Under the pieces are notes generated by a model that searched no databases, had not been told where the DNA came from, and saw only the letters and a program-made list of their open reading frames with translations. Shown here piece by piece: positions 34,525-44,000 of a DNA stretch of 51,056 nucleotides. Both the position numbers and the translations under genes were made by a program. Every line of letters starts with the position of its first letter. Position 1 is the first letter of the stretch. Source of the stretch: an uncultured Oscillibacter sp. (lineage in GTDB: Bacteria; Bacillota; Clostridia; Oscillospirales; Oscillospiraceae); contig URKI01000010.1 in assembly GCA_900548505.1 (NCBI GenBank), positions 1-51,056 of the forward strand, written 5' to 3'.

Positions 34525-35466
34525 ATGTATGAAAAGGGCCTGAAGGTCACAGATTTTGTCTCATTTTTCGGTCTGGAAGTACTCAACCGGGGCAGCGACT
34601 ATGAAACGGCGCTGCTGACCATCACGGATGTGAACCGCCCTGGACTGCAGTTCCATGACTTTTATGATTATTTTGACCCCCGCCGCCTGCAGGTGATCGG
34701 CAAGGCGGAGGTGACATACCTCAAAAGCCTGTCGGATGAGCAGCGGCGCAAGTGCTTTGACGACCTGTTCCTTTACGATATCCCCGCGCTGGTGATCTCC
34801 CGGGGACTGGATTGCTTCCCGGAGTGTCTGGAGAGCGCCGAGCAGCACGAAAAGACCATTTTGCGCACGGAGGAGACCACGGTGGACTTCACCAGCCACG
34901 CCATCGAGTATCTCAACCGGGCGCTGGCTCCCTGCGTCACCAGGCACGGCGTTCTGCTGGACATTTACGGCGAGGGCGTCATGATCACCGGCGACTCCGG
35001 CGTGGGCAAGAGTGAGACCGCCATCGAGCTCATCATGCGCGGCCACCGCCTGGTGGCGGACGACGCCGTGGAACTGCGGCGCATTTCCAACCAGCTCATC
35101 GGCACGGCGCCGGAGGTGATCCGTCACTATATCGAGCTGCGGGGCATCGGCGTCATCGATGTGCGGCAGCTGTTCGGTATGCGGACGGTGAAAACGGAGT
35201 CCCAGCTGGACCTCATCGTCCATCTGGAGCCGTGGGATCAGACCAAGTTTTATGACCGGCTGGGTATTGAAGATCATTTTACGGAGATCATGGATGTGAA
35301 GGTGCCCATCGTCACCATTCCCGTCCGGCCCGGACGGAACCTGGCCAGCATCGTGGAGGTGGCGGCGCTCAATAACCGTCACCGCCGCTATGGCTATAAC
35401 GCGGCCCAGGAGCTTGCCCGCCGGGTGGACCAGCGGGCGGATGCCGGAAGCCGCGGTCAGGGCTGA
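34525..35466 (+). CDS. hprK: HPr kinase/phosphorylase
   Basis: HprK phosphorylates Ser46 of HPr (or Crh) in response to glycolytic state and removes it again, controlling carbon catabolite repression. The 313-residue protein has Walker A GDSGVGKS (156-163), the P-serine region ADDAVELRR, and the HprK signature IELRGIGVIDVRQLFG (about 203-218). ATG 34525 follows AAAGGTGA. First gene of a same-strand cluster with glk and murB, 14 bases before glk. No HPr or Crh gene is in this window. Confidence 0.96.
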   Translation: MYEKGLKVTDFVSFFGLEVLNRGSDYETALLTITDVNRPGLQFHDFYDYFDPRRLQVIGKAEVTYLKSLSDEQRRKCFDDLFLYDIPALVISRGLDCFPECLESAEQHEKTILRTEETTVDFTSHAIEYLNRALAPCVTRHGVLLDIYGEGVMITGDSGVGKSETAIELIMRGHRLVADDAVELRRISNQLIGTAPEVIRHYIELRGIGVIDVRQLFGMRTVKTESQLDLIVHLEPWDQTKFYDRLGIEDHFTEIMDVKVPIVTIPVRPGRNLASIVEVAALNNRHRRYGYNAAQELARRVDQRADAGSRGQG

Positions 35467-35480
35467 GAGGAGGAATCGTC

Positions 35481-36404
35481 ATGGCATATATTGGAATCGA
35501 TGTAGGCGGCACCAACCTCAAGGCAGGACTGGTGGATGAAAACGGAACGATCCTGGCGGTGGAGCGGGTGCCTCTGGATTTCCAGGGAGCGGAATCGTTT
35601 GCCGCCACCCTTGCAGATCTTGCCCGCAAGGTGATGGGGCAGGCGCAGGCGGACTATGTGGGCGTGGGCCTGCCCGGCGCTGTGGACGGCGGACACGTGC
35701 GCTTTACCACCAACATCCCCATGCAGGATGTGCCCCTGGAAACGCTGTTCCGCCGTCATCTGGATCTTCCGCTGTTGCTGGGCAACGACGCGGACTGCGC
35801 GGCAGTGGGAGAGTACTTCGGCGGCGCGGGACGAGGGACCCAGGACTTTGCGGTGGTCACGCTGGGCACCGGCGTGGGCACGGGACTCATTTTGAATGGA
35901 AAGCTGCGCTGCGGAGACGCCTCCAGTGAGGGCGGCCACCTGACGGTGGTGCACGGCGGCGAGCTGTGCAATTGCGGCCGCCGTGGATGCTGGGAGCGCT
36001 ATGCCTCTGCCACGGCCCTCATCCAGCAGACGAAGGCTGCTATGGACACTCACCCGGAGAGCCTGCTGCATACCCTGGCGGCCCAGCAGGGCGGCGTGGA
36101 GGGCCGCACGGCGTTTGACGCTGCCCAGGCGGGAGACGAGACTGCTTTGGAGGTTTGCCGGATGTACGTGGAGTACCTGGCAGACGGCGTGGTGAGCCTG
36201 GTGAACCTGCTGCGGCCGGAGGCGGTGGCCATCGGCGGCGGCGTCGCTGCCGCGCCGGAGGCGCTGCTGCTGGAGCCTCTGCGCCGGATCGTGGAGACGG
36301 AGAGCTTTGCCTGCCATGGAGGCCGCAGCACCCGGATCTTGCGGGCGGAGCGGGGCAACGACGCAGGCATCATCGGCGCGGCCTTCCTGGGACGCGTACT
36401 TTGA
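35481..36404 (+). CDS. glk: ROK-family glucokinase
   Basis: Phosphorylates glucose to glucose 6-phosphate with ATP. ROK-family protein of 307 residues with the phosphate-1 motif IGIDVGGTNLKAGLVDENG (4-22), sugar-binding LGNDADCAAVGEY, ATP-site LGTGVGTGLILNG, and the ROK zinc motif CNCGRRGCWE (about 163-172). Placed between hprK and murB, which fits a carbon-flux theme. Glucose as substrate is inferred from the family; other hexoses are possible. Confidence 0.9.
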   Translation: MAYIGIDVGGTNLKAGLVDENGTILAVERVPLDFQGAESFAATLADLARKVMGQAQADYVGVGLPGAVDGGHVRFTTNIPMQDVPLETLFRRHLDLPLLLGNDADCAAVGEYFGGAGRGTQDFAVVTLGTGVGTGLILNGKLRCGDASSEGGHLTVVHGGELCNCGRRGCWERYASATALIQQTKAAMDTHPESLLHTLAAQQGGVEGRTAFDAAQAGDETALEVCRMYVEYLADGVVSLVNLLRPEAVAIGGGVAAAPEALLLEPLRRIVETESFACHGGRSTRILRAERGNDAGIIGAAFLGRVL

Positions 36405-36423
36405 ATGGACAGGAGCAGCCAAT

Positions 36424-37344
36424 ATGGAGTGGTTTGAAGAACTGGATCAATGGACGGCATCCTATCTGCCGGATCTGGAGATGACGGCGGAGGAGCCCAT
36501 GAGCCGCCATACCTCTTTCCGGATCGGAGGACCTGCCCGGCGCATGGCGTTTCCCAAGCGGCCTGAGCAGGTGGTGCTGCTGGTGGACTTTGCCCGCCAG
36601 TGCGGCGCCCGGCCGCTGGTGATCGGCAACGGCACGAATCTGCTTTGCCCGGATCAGGGACTGGACCGTCTTGTGATCGATTTGTCGGCAGGACTGACGG
36701 AGCTGGAGAAGGGACAGGAGAGCGGCACTATCCGTGCTGCCTGCGGCGTTCCTCTAGCCCGTCTTGCGTCCTTTGCCTGCGACCTGGGGCTGACGGGGCT
36801 GGAATTTGCCCATGGCATCCCGGGGACGCTGGGCGGTGCCTTGGCCATGAACGCCGGCGCTTACGGCGGAGAGATGTGCCAGGTGGTGGAGCGCGTGCAT
36901 GTGCTCTTCCCGGACGAGGGGATCCGCCTGCTCACCGGGGAGGAGATGAACTTCCGCTATCGCGGCAGTCTCCTCACGGACCGGCCTGACGCAGTGGCTC
37001 TGGATGCCGTGGTGCGCCTGGCACCCGGGGATAAAGAATCTATCCGGGCGCAGATGCGGGAGCTGATGGGGCGCCGGAAGGCCAGCCAGCCCCTGGAGTA
37101 TCCCAGTGTCGGCAGCACCTTCAAGCGGCCTGCGGGCCATTTTGCCGGTACGCTTATCGACCAGTGCGGCTTGAAAGGGCTGATGGTGGGCGGCGCCCAG
37201 GTCAGCGAAAAGCACGCGGGCTTCGTCATCAACCGGGGCGGCGCCACCTGCGCCGACGTGCTGGCGCTGATGGAGCAGGTACGCCAGCGGGTGCTGGATG
37301 CCACCGGCGTCACGCTGGAGCCGGAAGTGCGGATCGTGGAGTAA
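36424..37344 (+). CDS. murB: UDP-N-acetylenolpyruvoylglucosamine reductase
   Basis: MurB reduces UDP-GlcNAc-enolpyruvate to UDP-MurNAc in peptidoglycan synthesis and binds FAD. The 306-residue protein has SFRIGGPARRMAFP, GNGTNLL, the FAD-binding GIPGTLGGALAMNAGAYGGEM, the proton-donor serine in YPSVGSTFKRP, and the C-terminal EPEVRIV. ATG 36424 follows CAGGAGC; an in-frame extension back into glk is rejected. It is the type-II form found in Firmicutes. rapZ starts 13 bases after its stop. Confidence 0.96.
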   Translation: MEWFEELDQWTASYLPDLEMTAEEPMSRHTSFRIGGPARRMAFPKRPEQVVLLVDFARQCGARPLVIGNGTNLLCPDQGLDRLVIDLSAGLTELEKGQESGTIRAACGVPLARLASFACDLGLTGLEFAHGIPGTLGGALAMNAGAYGGEMCQVVERVHVLFPDEGIRLLTGEEMNFRYRGSLLTDRPDAVALDAVVRLAPGDKESIRAQMRELMGRRKASQPLEYPSVGSTFKRPAGHFAGTLIDQCGLKGLMVGGAQVSEKHAGFVINRGGATCADVLALMEQVRQRVLDATGVTLEPEVRIVE

Positions 37345-37357
37345 GGAGGGCACCGCT

Positions 37358-38221
37358 TTGGAAATTTTGATCATCTCCGGCCTTTCCGGTGGAGGCAAGA
37401 GCAAGACGGCCTCATTCCTGGAGGATATGGGCTTTTATATCGTGGACAACATGCCTGCGGCCATGATCCTGAAATTCGCGGAGTTCTGCGCCGCAGGCTC
37501 CAGCCGCTACCAGCGGGTGGCGCTGGTGTACGACGTGCGTACCGCCAGCTCCTTTACGGAGCTTTTTGATGTGCTGGATACCCTCAAGACCATGGATGGC
37601 CAGTGCCGGATGCTGTTTTTGGAGGCGTCCCCTGAGACCATCATCAAGCGCTATAAGGAGACCCGCCGCCGCCACCCCCTCAGTGACGGCACGATGTCCC
37701 TGGAGGCTGCGGTGGAGAAGGAGCGGGAGCTGCTTGCCCCGGTCCGGGAGCGGGCGGATTTCGTGATCGATACGTCCAAGACCTCCACAGCCCAGCTGCG
37801 GATGGAGCTTTTGCGCATCTTTGAGGGGAAAGATGAAAAGGGCGGACTTTCCGTGACCGTTGCGTCCTTTGGCTTCAAGTACGGCCTGCCCCTGGAGGCA
37901 GACCTGATTTTTGATGTGCGCTTCATGCCCAACCCCTTCTACATTGACGAGCTGCGTCACCAGACAGGCCTGGACGACGCGGTGCGGGACTATGTATTCA
38001 GCTTTCCTCAGACGGGCAGCTTCATGAAGCGCCTGGAGGATCTGCTGGCCCTGACGCTGCCGCTGTACGCCGAGGAGGGCAAGACCGGCCTCTTCATCGG
38101 CGTTGGCTGCACCGGCGGCCACCACCGCTCTGTGGCGGTGGCCCACGCCCTGACGGAGTTTATCCGCACCCAGGGCTATTCTGTGCAGGAGACCCACCGG
38201 GACATGAGCCGTGAGAGCTGA
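37358..38221 (+). CDS. rapZ: RNase adapter / nucleotide-binding protein RapZ
   Basis: P-loop protein of 287 residues (YvcJ/RapZ). In E. coli it guides RNase E to a small RNA controlling amino-sugar synthesis; in Bacillus YvcJ binds and hydrolyses nucleotides. Walker A GLSGGGKS is at residues 8-15. Other signatures are FYIVDNMP, SFGFKYGLP, DVRFMPNPFY and the C-terminal IGVGCTGGHHRSVAVA. The start codon is TTG 37358, supported by AAGGAGGG 7 bases upstream and normal family length. Part of rapZ-yvcK-whiA. Confidence 0.94.
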   Translation: MEILIISGLSGGGKSKTASFLEDMGFYIVDNMPAAMILKFAEFCAAGSSRYQRVALVYDVRTASSFTELFDVLDTLKTMDGQCRMLFLEASPETIIKRYKETRRRHPLSDGTMSLEAAVEKERELLAPVRERADFVIDTSKTSTAQLRMELLRIFEGKDEKGGLSVTVASFGFKYGLPLEADLIFDVRFMPNPFYIDELRHQTGLDDAVRDYVFSFPQTGSFMKRLEDLLALTLPLYAEEGKTGLFIGVGCTGGHHRSVAVAHALTEFIRTQGYSVQETHRDMSRES

Positions 38222-38234
38222 GGAAGGAGACGTT

Positions 38235-39290
38235 ATGGAGCGAAACCGCATCTCATACCGGATGCCGAAAGAGCATGGCCCCCGGGTGGTGGTCATCGGC
38301 GGCGGACACGGCCTATCCACCATGCTGCGGGGATTGAAGCACTATACGGAAAACCTCTCCGCCGTGGTGACGGTGGCCGATGACGGCGGCGGGTCCGGCA
38401 TGCTGCGCCAGGACCTGGGCATGCCCCCGCCGGGAGATATCCGCAACTGCATGGAGGCGCTGGCCAACACAGAGCCGCTTATGAGCGAGCTGCTGCACTA
38501 CCGCTTCACGGAGGGAACACTGGCAGGACAGAGCTTCGGAAACCTGTTTCTGGCCGCCATGAACGGCATCTCTCCGTCCTTTGATGTGGCGGTGAGCCGC
38601 ATGAGTGAGGTACTGGCACTCACGGGACGGGTGCTGCCGGTGACTACGGCGGACGTCCAGCTGCAGGCAGAGTTTGAAAACGGCGCCACGGTGGTGGGAG
38701 AGTCCAAGATCTTCTACTGCAAAAAGCGGGAGGACTGCCGGATCCGTCAGGTGAGGCTCCTGCCGGAGCATCCCAAGGCGCTGCCGGACGCGGTCAGTGC
38801 CATCCGGGAGGCAGATATGGTGGTGCTGGGGCCCGGCAGCCTTTATACCAGCGTCATCCCCAACCTGCTGGTGGACGGCATCGTGGACGCCATCCGGGAC
38901 TGCAATGGCCTGAAGGTCTACGTCTGCAACGTCATGACCCAGGAGGGGGAGACGGAGGGGTATACGGTCTCGGACCATATCCGCGCCATTTTCGAGCATT
39001 CCTCCCAGGGCCTTTTCCATCTGTGCCTGACCAATTCCTCCCCCATCCCCAAGGGCGTGGCCGCCCGGTATGCCGAGGAGGGCGCCGAGCTGCTGCACTG
39101 CGACAAGGAGGCGTGCGAGGCGCTGGGCGTGGAGATCGTGAACCGCCCGGTGGCCACAGTGAAAAACGGCTATGTGCGCCACCACCCCGGTCATCTGGCC
39201 CGGGAGCTCATTTTGCTGCACGCTGAGCGCAGCGTCCGCATCGCCGGAGAGGGAAGAGCCTTCCGGGATGATATCTATCGCATGGAATGA
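38235..39290 (+). CDS. yvcK: YvcK/CofD-like gluconeogenesis factor
   Basis: YvcK family protein, 351 residues. In Bacillus it is needed for growth on gluconeogenic carbon and for cell shape, and it binds UDP-sugars. Recognisable blocks are VVIGGGHGLSTMLRGLK (19-35), VTVADDGGGSGMLRQDLGMPPPGDIRNC and VLGPGSLYTSVIPNLLV near 200. ATG 38235 follows GAAGGAGA. Lies between rapZ and whiA as in most Firmicutes. Confidence 0.94.
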   Translation: MERNRISYRMPKEHGPRVVVIGGGHGLSTMLRGLKHYTENLSAVVTVADDGGGSGMLRQDLGMPPPGDIRNCMEALANTEPLMSELLHYRFTEGTLAGQSFGNLFLAAMNGISPSFDVAVSRMSEVLALTGRVLPVTTADVQLQAEFENGATVVGESKIFYCKKREDCRIRQVRLLPEHPKALPDAVSAIREADMVVLGPGSLYTSVIPNLLVDGIVDAIRDCNGLKVYVCNVMTQEGETEGYTVSDHIRAIFEHSSQGLFHLCLTNSSPIPKGVAARYAEEGAELLHCDKEACEALGVEIVNRPVATVKNGYVRHHPGHLARELILLHAERSVRIAGEGRAFRDDIYRME

Positions 39291-39335
39291 ACGTCCGGCG
39301 CGTGCGCCGGGTGATACATCAGAGAGGAAACCGCC

Positions 39336-40238
39336 ATGTCCTTTTCCTATGACACCAAAAACGAGCTGTGCCGGCTTCCGGTGCAGCGTCTGTGCTGCGC
39401 CCGGGCGGAGGCCTACGGCATTTTGCTCTACTGCAGCACGTTCCACCCGGGCGAGGTGCGGGTGGTGACGGAAAACCCCAATTTTGCTGCCCGCCTGCCC
39501 CGCCTGTTCCACCGGGCGTTCGGACTGCGGTTCGACCGCCAGCCGGAGCCGGAGCAACAGGAGGGCAAGCGGGTGTTCCAGCTGACGGACGGAAAAAAGC
39601 TGGACCACATCATCAACCTCCTGGGCTATGACCCCAGACAAAACCCTGTCCTGCATATCAACTTCGGCATGCTGGAGGAGGAGTGCTGCCGGTCTGCTTT
39701 TCTGCGGGGCGTATTTTTTGCCGGCGGCAGCATCACGGACCCGGCCAAGCGATACCATCTGGAGCTGACCACCTCTCATATGCAGGTGAGCCGGGAGCTG
39801 GACGTGCTGCTGCGGGAGTGCGGCTATCCCCCCAAGAGCGTCAGCCGCAACGGCAGTTTTGTGACCTATTTCAAGCAAAGCCATCAGATCGAGGACTTCC
39901 TGACGCTCATCGGCGCGCCGGTGGCGGCCATGAACGTCATGACGGCCAAAATGGAAAAAGACCTCCGCAACAGCGTCAACCGCCGTCTCAACTGCGACAG
40001 CGCCAATCTGGACAAGGCGGTGGGGGCGGCCCAGGAGCAGCTGGAGGCCATCCGCAAGCTGGAGGCGGCGGGGCTTTTGGAAAAGCAGCCGGAAAAGCTC
40101 CGGCAGACGGCGAGCCTCCGGGCCGCCAACCCGGAGCTGACACTTTCGGAGCTTGCGGAGGAGTTTGATCCCCCTGTAACAAAATCCTGCCTGAACCACC
40201 GGCTGCGCAAGCTGGTGGAGCTGGCAAAAAACCTATAA
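39336..40238 (+). CDS. whiA: DNA-binding protein WhiA
   Basis: WhiA, 300 residues: an N-terminal homing-endonuclease-like domain without nuclease activity and a C-terminal helix-turn-helix. In Bacillus it influences cell division and chromosome segregation; in actinomycetes it controls sporulation. Signatures are SFSYDTKNELCRLP at the start, CRSAFLRGVFFAGGSITDPAKRYHLE (about 117-142) and the C-terminal LSELAEEFDPPVTKSCLNHRLRKL. Usually followed by crh/ptsH; here a C_GCAxxG_C_C protein follows instead. Confidence 0.95.
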   Translation: MSFSYDTKNELCRLPVQRLCCARAEAYGILLYCSTFHPGEVRVVTENPNFAARLPRLFHRAFGLRFDRQPEPEQQEGKRVFQLTDGKKLDHIINLLGYDPRQNPVLHINFGMLEEECCRSAFLRGVFFAGGSITDPAKRYHLELTTSHMQVSRELDVLLRECGYPPKSVSRNGSFVTYFKQSHQIEDFLTLIGAPVAAMNVMTAKMEKDLRNSVNRRLNCDSANLDKAVGAAQEQLEAIRKLEAAGLLEKQPEKLRQTASLRAANPELTLSELAEEFDPPVTKSCLNHRLRKLVELAKNL

Positions 40239-40266
40239 TCTGCGTACAAAAAGGAGCAAAAAAACA

Positions 40267-40722
40267 ATGGATCGTTGTGCAAAAGCATTGGAACTGCATC
40301 ATCAGGGATATAACTGTGCCCAGTCTGTGGCTGGCGCTTTCACGGATCTGCTGGGACTTCCCGAGGAGTCTGTGATGGCCATGGCCGGCGGCTTCGGCGG
40401 CGGCGTGGGCGGCAGCCACGAAGAGCTCTGCGGCGCCGTCAGCGGCGGCGTCATGGTGCTGAGCATGCTGCATCCCCATACGGACGGCGCCGACCGGGCC
40501 GGCAAGATGCGGACCTATGGGATCACCAAGGAGTTCCGCCGCCGCTATGAAGAGGTGTTCGGCCTGACCCGCTGCGGCGAGCTGCTGCGTGCCCGTCCCG
40601 GCGTCACGGAAAAGAATCCTGCATCGGCCCGCCTGGGCGTTACTGCTCACTGTGACAACATGGTGGTCACCTCCGTGGAGATCGTGGAGCAGATGCTGGA
40701 AGAGGAGAAAGCGGAGCAGTAA
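40267..40722 (+). CDS. C_GCAxxG_C_C family (putative redox-active) protein
   Basis: Protein of 151 residues. The cysteine pattern gives its family name: Cys4, GYNCAQSVAGAF (15-26), LCGAVSGG near 55, CGEL near 100 and HCDN near 127. The glycine-rich run MAGGFGGGVGGSHEELCGAV is typical. Family members are common in anaerobes and thought to bind metal or take part in redox reactions; no function is established. Start ATG 40267 follows AAAAAGGAG. Follows whiA by 28 bases. Confidence 0.85.
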   Translation: MDRCAKALELHHQGYNCAQSVAGAFTDLLGLPEESVMAMAGGFGGGVGGSHEELCGAVSGGVMVLSMLHPHTDGADRAGKMRTYGITKEFRRRYEEVFGLTRCGELLRARPGVTEKNPASARLGVTAHCDNMVVTSVEIVEQMLEEEKAEQ

Positions 40723-40756
40723 TCAAGCCGCAAAAGCGGCAAAGGAGAGATGCGAC

Positions 40757-41059
40757 GTGAAAAAGCTGGATTCCCTGACACTGCACCAGGTCATGCGGCT
40801 TTCCAACGTGCTCTTGCTCGCTGGCGTTGCCCTGCTGCTGTTGAGTGGGGCTGTGGCTGAGGGGGAGACTGCCGTGGCCTTGATCGTTATCCTGTGCATC
40901 CTGGCGATCATACTGGTGATCGCCGGGCTGGTGCTGGCCTATGGATACCTGCGCTGTCCCCACTGTGGCGCATCCCTGTGTCTGGGCGGCCGCATACCCA
41001 CCAGATTGCCTCGCTACTGTCCCCAATGCGGCAAGCCGCTGGATGAGACTGACCGATGA
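40757..41059 (+). CDS. Membrane protein with C-terminal zinc ribbon
   Basis: Protein of 100 residues starting at GTG 40757 (AAAGGAGAG upstream). Two hydrophobic segments (about 16-33, VLLLAGVALLLLSGAV, and 41-64, VALIVILCILAIILVIAGLVLAYG) form a hairpin. Then comes a cytosolic zinc ribbon with CPHCGASL and CPQCGKPL (four cysteines). No family recognised with certainty. It lies between the C_GCAxxG_C_C gene and dnaE, 27 bases from the latter. Confidence 0.72.
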   Translation: MKKLDSLTLHQVMRLSNVLLLAGVALLLLSGAVAEGETAVALIVILCILAIILVIAGLVLAYGYLRCPHCGASLCLGGRIPTRLPRYCPQCGKPLDETDR

Positions 41060-41086
41060 TACCATCCCACTGGAAAGGAAACGACT

Positions 41087-44000
41087 ATGCCCTTCGTCCA
41101 TTTACATGTCCATACGGAATATAGCCTTCTGGACGGCGCCTGCCGCATCCGGGACCTGCCGGGGATCGTCAAGTCCATGGGGCAGGACGCCTGCGCCATC
41201 ACAGACCACGGCGTCATGTACGGCGCCATCGACTTTTACCGTGCCTGCAAGGCGGAGGGCGTCAAGCCCGTCATCGGCTGCGAGGTCTATGTGACGCCCC
41301 AGGGCCGCTCCCGATTCGACAAGATCCATGAGTTCGACGCCGAGAGCCGCCACCTGGTGCTGCTGTGTGAAAACGAGGAGGGCTACCGGAACCTTTCCTA
41401 CCTGGTGTCCGCCGGCTGGACGGAGGGCTTTTACATCAAGCCCCGTATCGATCTGGAGCTGCTGCGCCGCCACAGCAAAGGGCTTATCGCCCTGACGGCG
41501 TGCCTGGCAGGCGAGATTCCCCGCAGGCTGCGCAACGGCGAATATGAAAACGCCAAGGCCTATGCCCTGGAGCTTGCGGACATCTTCGGACCGGAGCATC
41601 TGTATCTGGAGCTCCAGGACCACGGTATCGCCGACCAGCAGGAGGTGAACCGGGGCATCCTGCGCATCCACCAGGAGACGGGACTGCCCATGGTGTGCAC
41701 CAACGACGCCCACTACCTGCGTAAAGAAGATGCGGAGGCCCACGACGTACTGCTGTGCATCCAGACCGGCAAGCTCTTGGAGGACGAGAACCGCATGCGC
41801 TATGAGCCCCGGAACTTCTACCTGCGCAGCGGGGAGGAGATGGAAGCGCTCTTTGCCGGGTACGAGGGGGCAGTGGCCAACACCGCCAAGGTGGCGGACA
41901 TGTGCAATCTGGAATTCACCTTCGGCAAGTACCACCTGCCGGAATTCCAGCTGCCGCCGGGCTACGACAGTTTCTCCTACCTGAAAAAGCTCTGCGACGA
42001 GGGCTACGAGCGCCGCTACGGCGCGGACGAGCGCTACCGGGAGCAGCTTCGGTACGAGCAGAACATGATCGAGAAGATGGGCTTTACGGACTATTTCCTC
42101 ATCGTCTCCGACTTTGTCCGCTATGCCAAGGAATCTGGCATTCCCGTGGGCCCGGGGCGCGGCAGCGCCGCCGGCAGCCTTGTGAGCTACTGCCTGGATA
42201 TTACGGATATCGACCCGGCCAAGTATAACCTGTACTTCGAGCGATTTTTGAACCCGGAGCGGGTGAGTATGCCGGATATCGACATGGACTTCGGCGATAC
42301 CCGCCGGGGCGAGGTGGTGGACTATGTCCGCCGCAAGTACGGCGACGACCATGTGGCCCAGATCGTCACCTTCGGCACCATGGCGGCCCGGGGCGTCATC
42401 CGGGACGTGGGCCGGGTCATGAACATGCCCTACGCCCAGGTGGACCAGATCGCAAAGCAGGTGCCTGCCGGGCCCGGCGCGCTGCATATCACCCTGGAGG
42501 ACGCCCTGCGCCTCAGTAAGCCGTTGCGAGAGCTCTATGAGACAGACCCCCAGGTGAAAAAGCTCATCGACACTGCCAAGGCGCTGGAGGGCATGCCCCG
42601 GCACGCCTCCACCCACGCTGCCGGCGTGGTCATTACCCGGCGGCCGGTGTATGAGTATGTGCCTCTTTCCAAAAACGACGAGTCCGTGGTGTGCCAGTAT
42701 GTGATGACCACGCTGGAAGAGCTGGGCCTTCTGAAAATGGACTTTCTGGGCCTGAGAAACCTGACGGTGCTGGATGATGCCGTGAAGATGGTCCAGAAGG
42801 AGCGGCCGGACTTCCGCCTGGAGGACATCCCGGAGGACGACCAGGCCGTGTTCGACATGCTGACGGCGGGAAAGACCAGCGGCGTGTTCCAGATGGAGTC
42901 GGCGGGCATGACCGGCGTGTGCGTGGGACTCAAGCCCCAGACCATCGAGGACCTGACCGCTATCGTGGCCCTCTACCGTCCCGGCCCCATGGAGTCCATC
43001 CCCCGGTTCATTGCCTGTAAGCATAACCCCAAGCTGGTCACCTACAAGCACCCCGCCCTGGAGCCCATCCTCTCCATTACCTACGGCTGCATCGTCTATC
43101 AGGAGCAGGTCATGCAGATCTTCCAGCAATTGGCGGGCTACTCCCTGGGACAGGCAGATATGGTGCGCCGGGCCATGAGCAAAAAGAAGGCCAAGGACAT
43201 CGAACGGGAGCGGGGCGCCTTCATCAACGGTGACAAGGAAAGAAACATTACAGGCTGCGTAGCCAATGGTATTCCGGCGGAAACGGCGGAGGCCATTTAC
43301 AACGAGATCTACGATTTTGCAAACTACGCATTCAATAAAGCTCATGCTGTCAGTTACGCAGTGGTGGCCTATCAGACGGCGTATTTCAAGTACCATTTCC
43401 CACGGGAGTATATGGCGGCGCTGCTCACCAGCGTGCTGGACAACTCCGACAAGGTGGCCGGTTATATCGCTGAGTGCCGGGAGTGCGGCATCGCCCTGCT
43501 GCCGCCGGACATCAACCGCTCAAGCGACTGTTTTACGGTGGAAGAGGGCGGCATCCGCTTCGGCCTGGTGGCCATCAAGAACATTGGCCGGGGCTTTATC
43601 CAGGCGGTGATGCGCCAGCGGGAGCTGGACGGCCCCTTCAGCTCCCTCTATGATTTCTGCACCCGGATGATGGGCAGTGACATCAACAAGCGGGCAGTGG
43701 AGAACCTGATCCGGGCCGGAGCATTCGACTCCACCGGCGCCCGCCGTTCTCAGCTGGTCAAGGTATATGAATCCGTTATGGACTCCGTGGCCTCCCAGCA
43801 GCGGCAGAACCTGGAGGGGCAGATGGACTTTTTCTCCATGGGCAGCGACAGCACTTCTCGGACAAGCGCTGCAAAGGAGATCCCCTTGCCGGATATTCCG
43901 GAATTTACCGCCCAGGAGCGGATGATGATGGAAAAGGAGACCACGGGTCTCTACCTCTCCGGCCACCCCATGGACCAGTACCGTCAGCAGGTGCGGTCGC

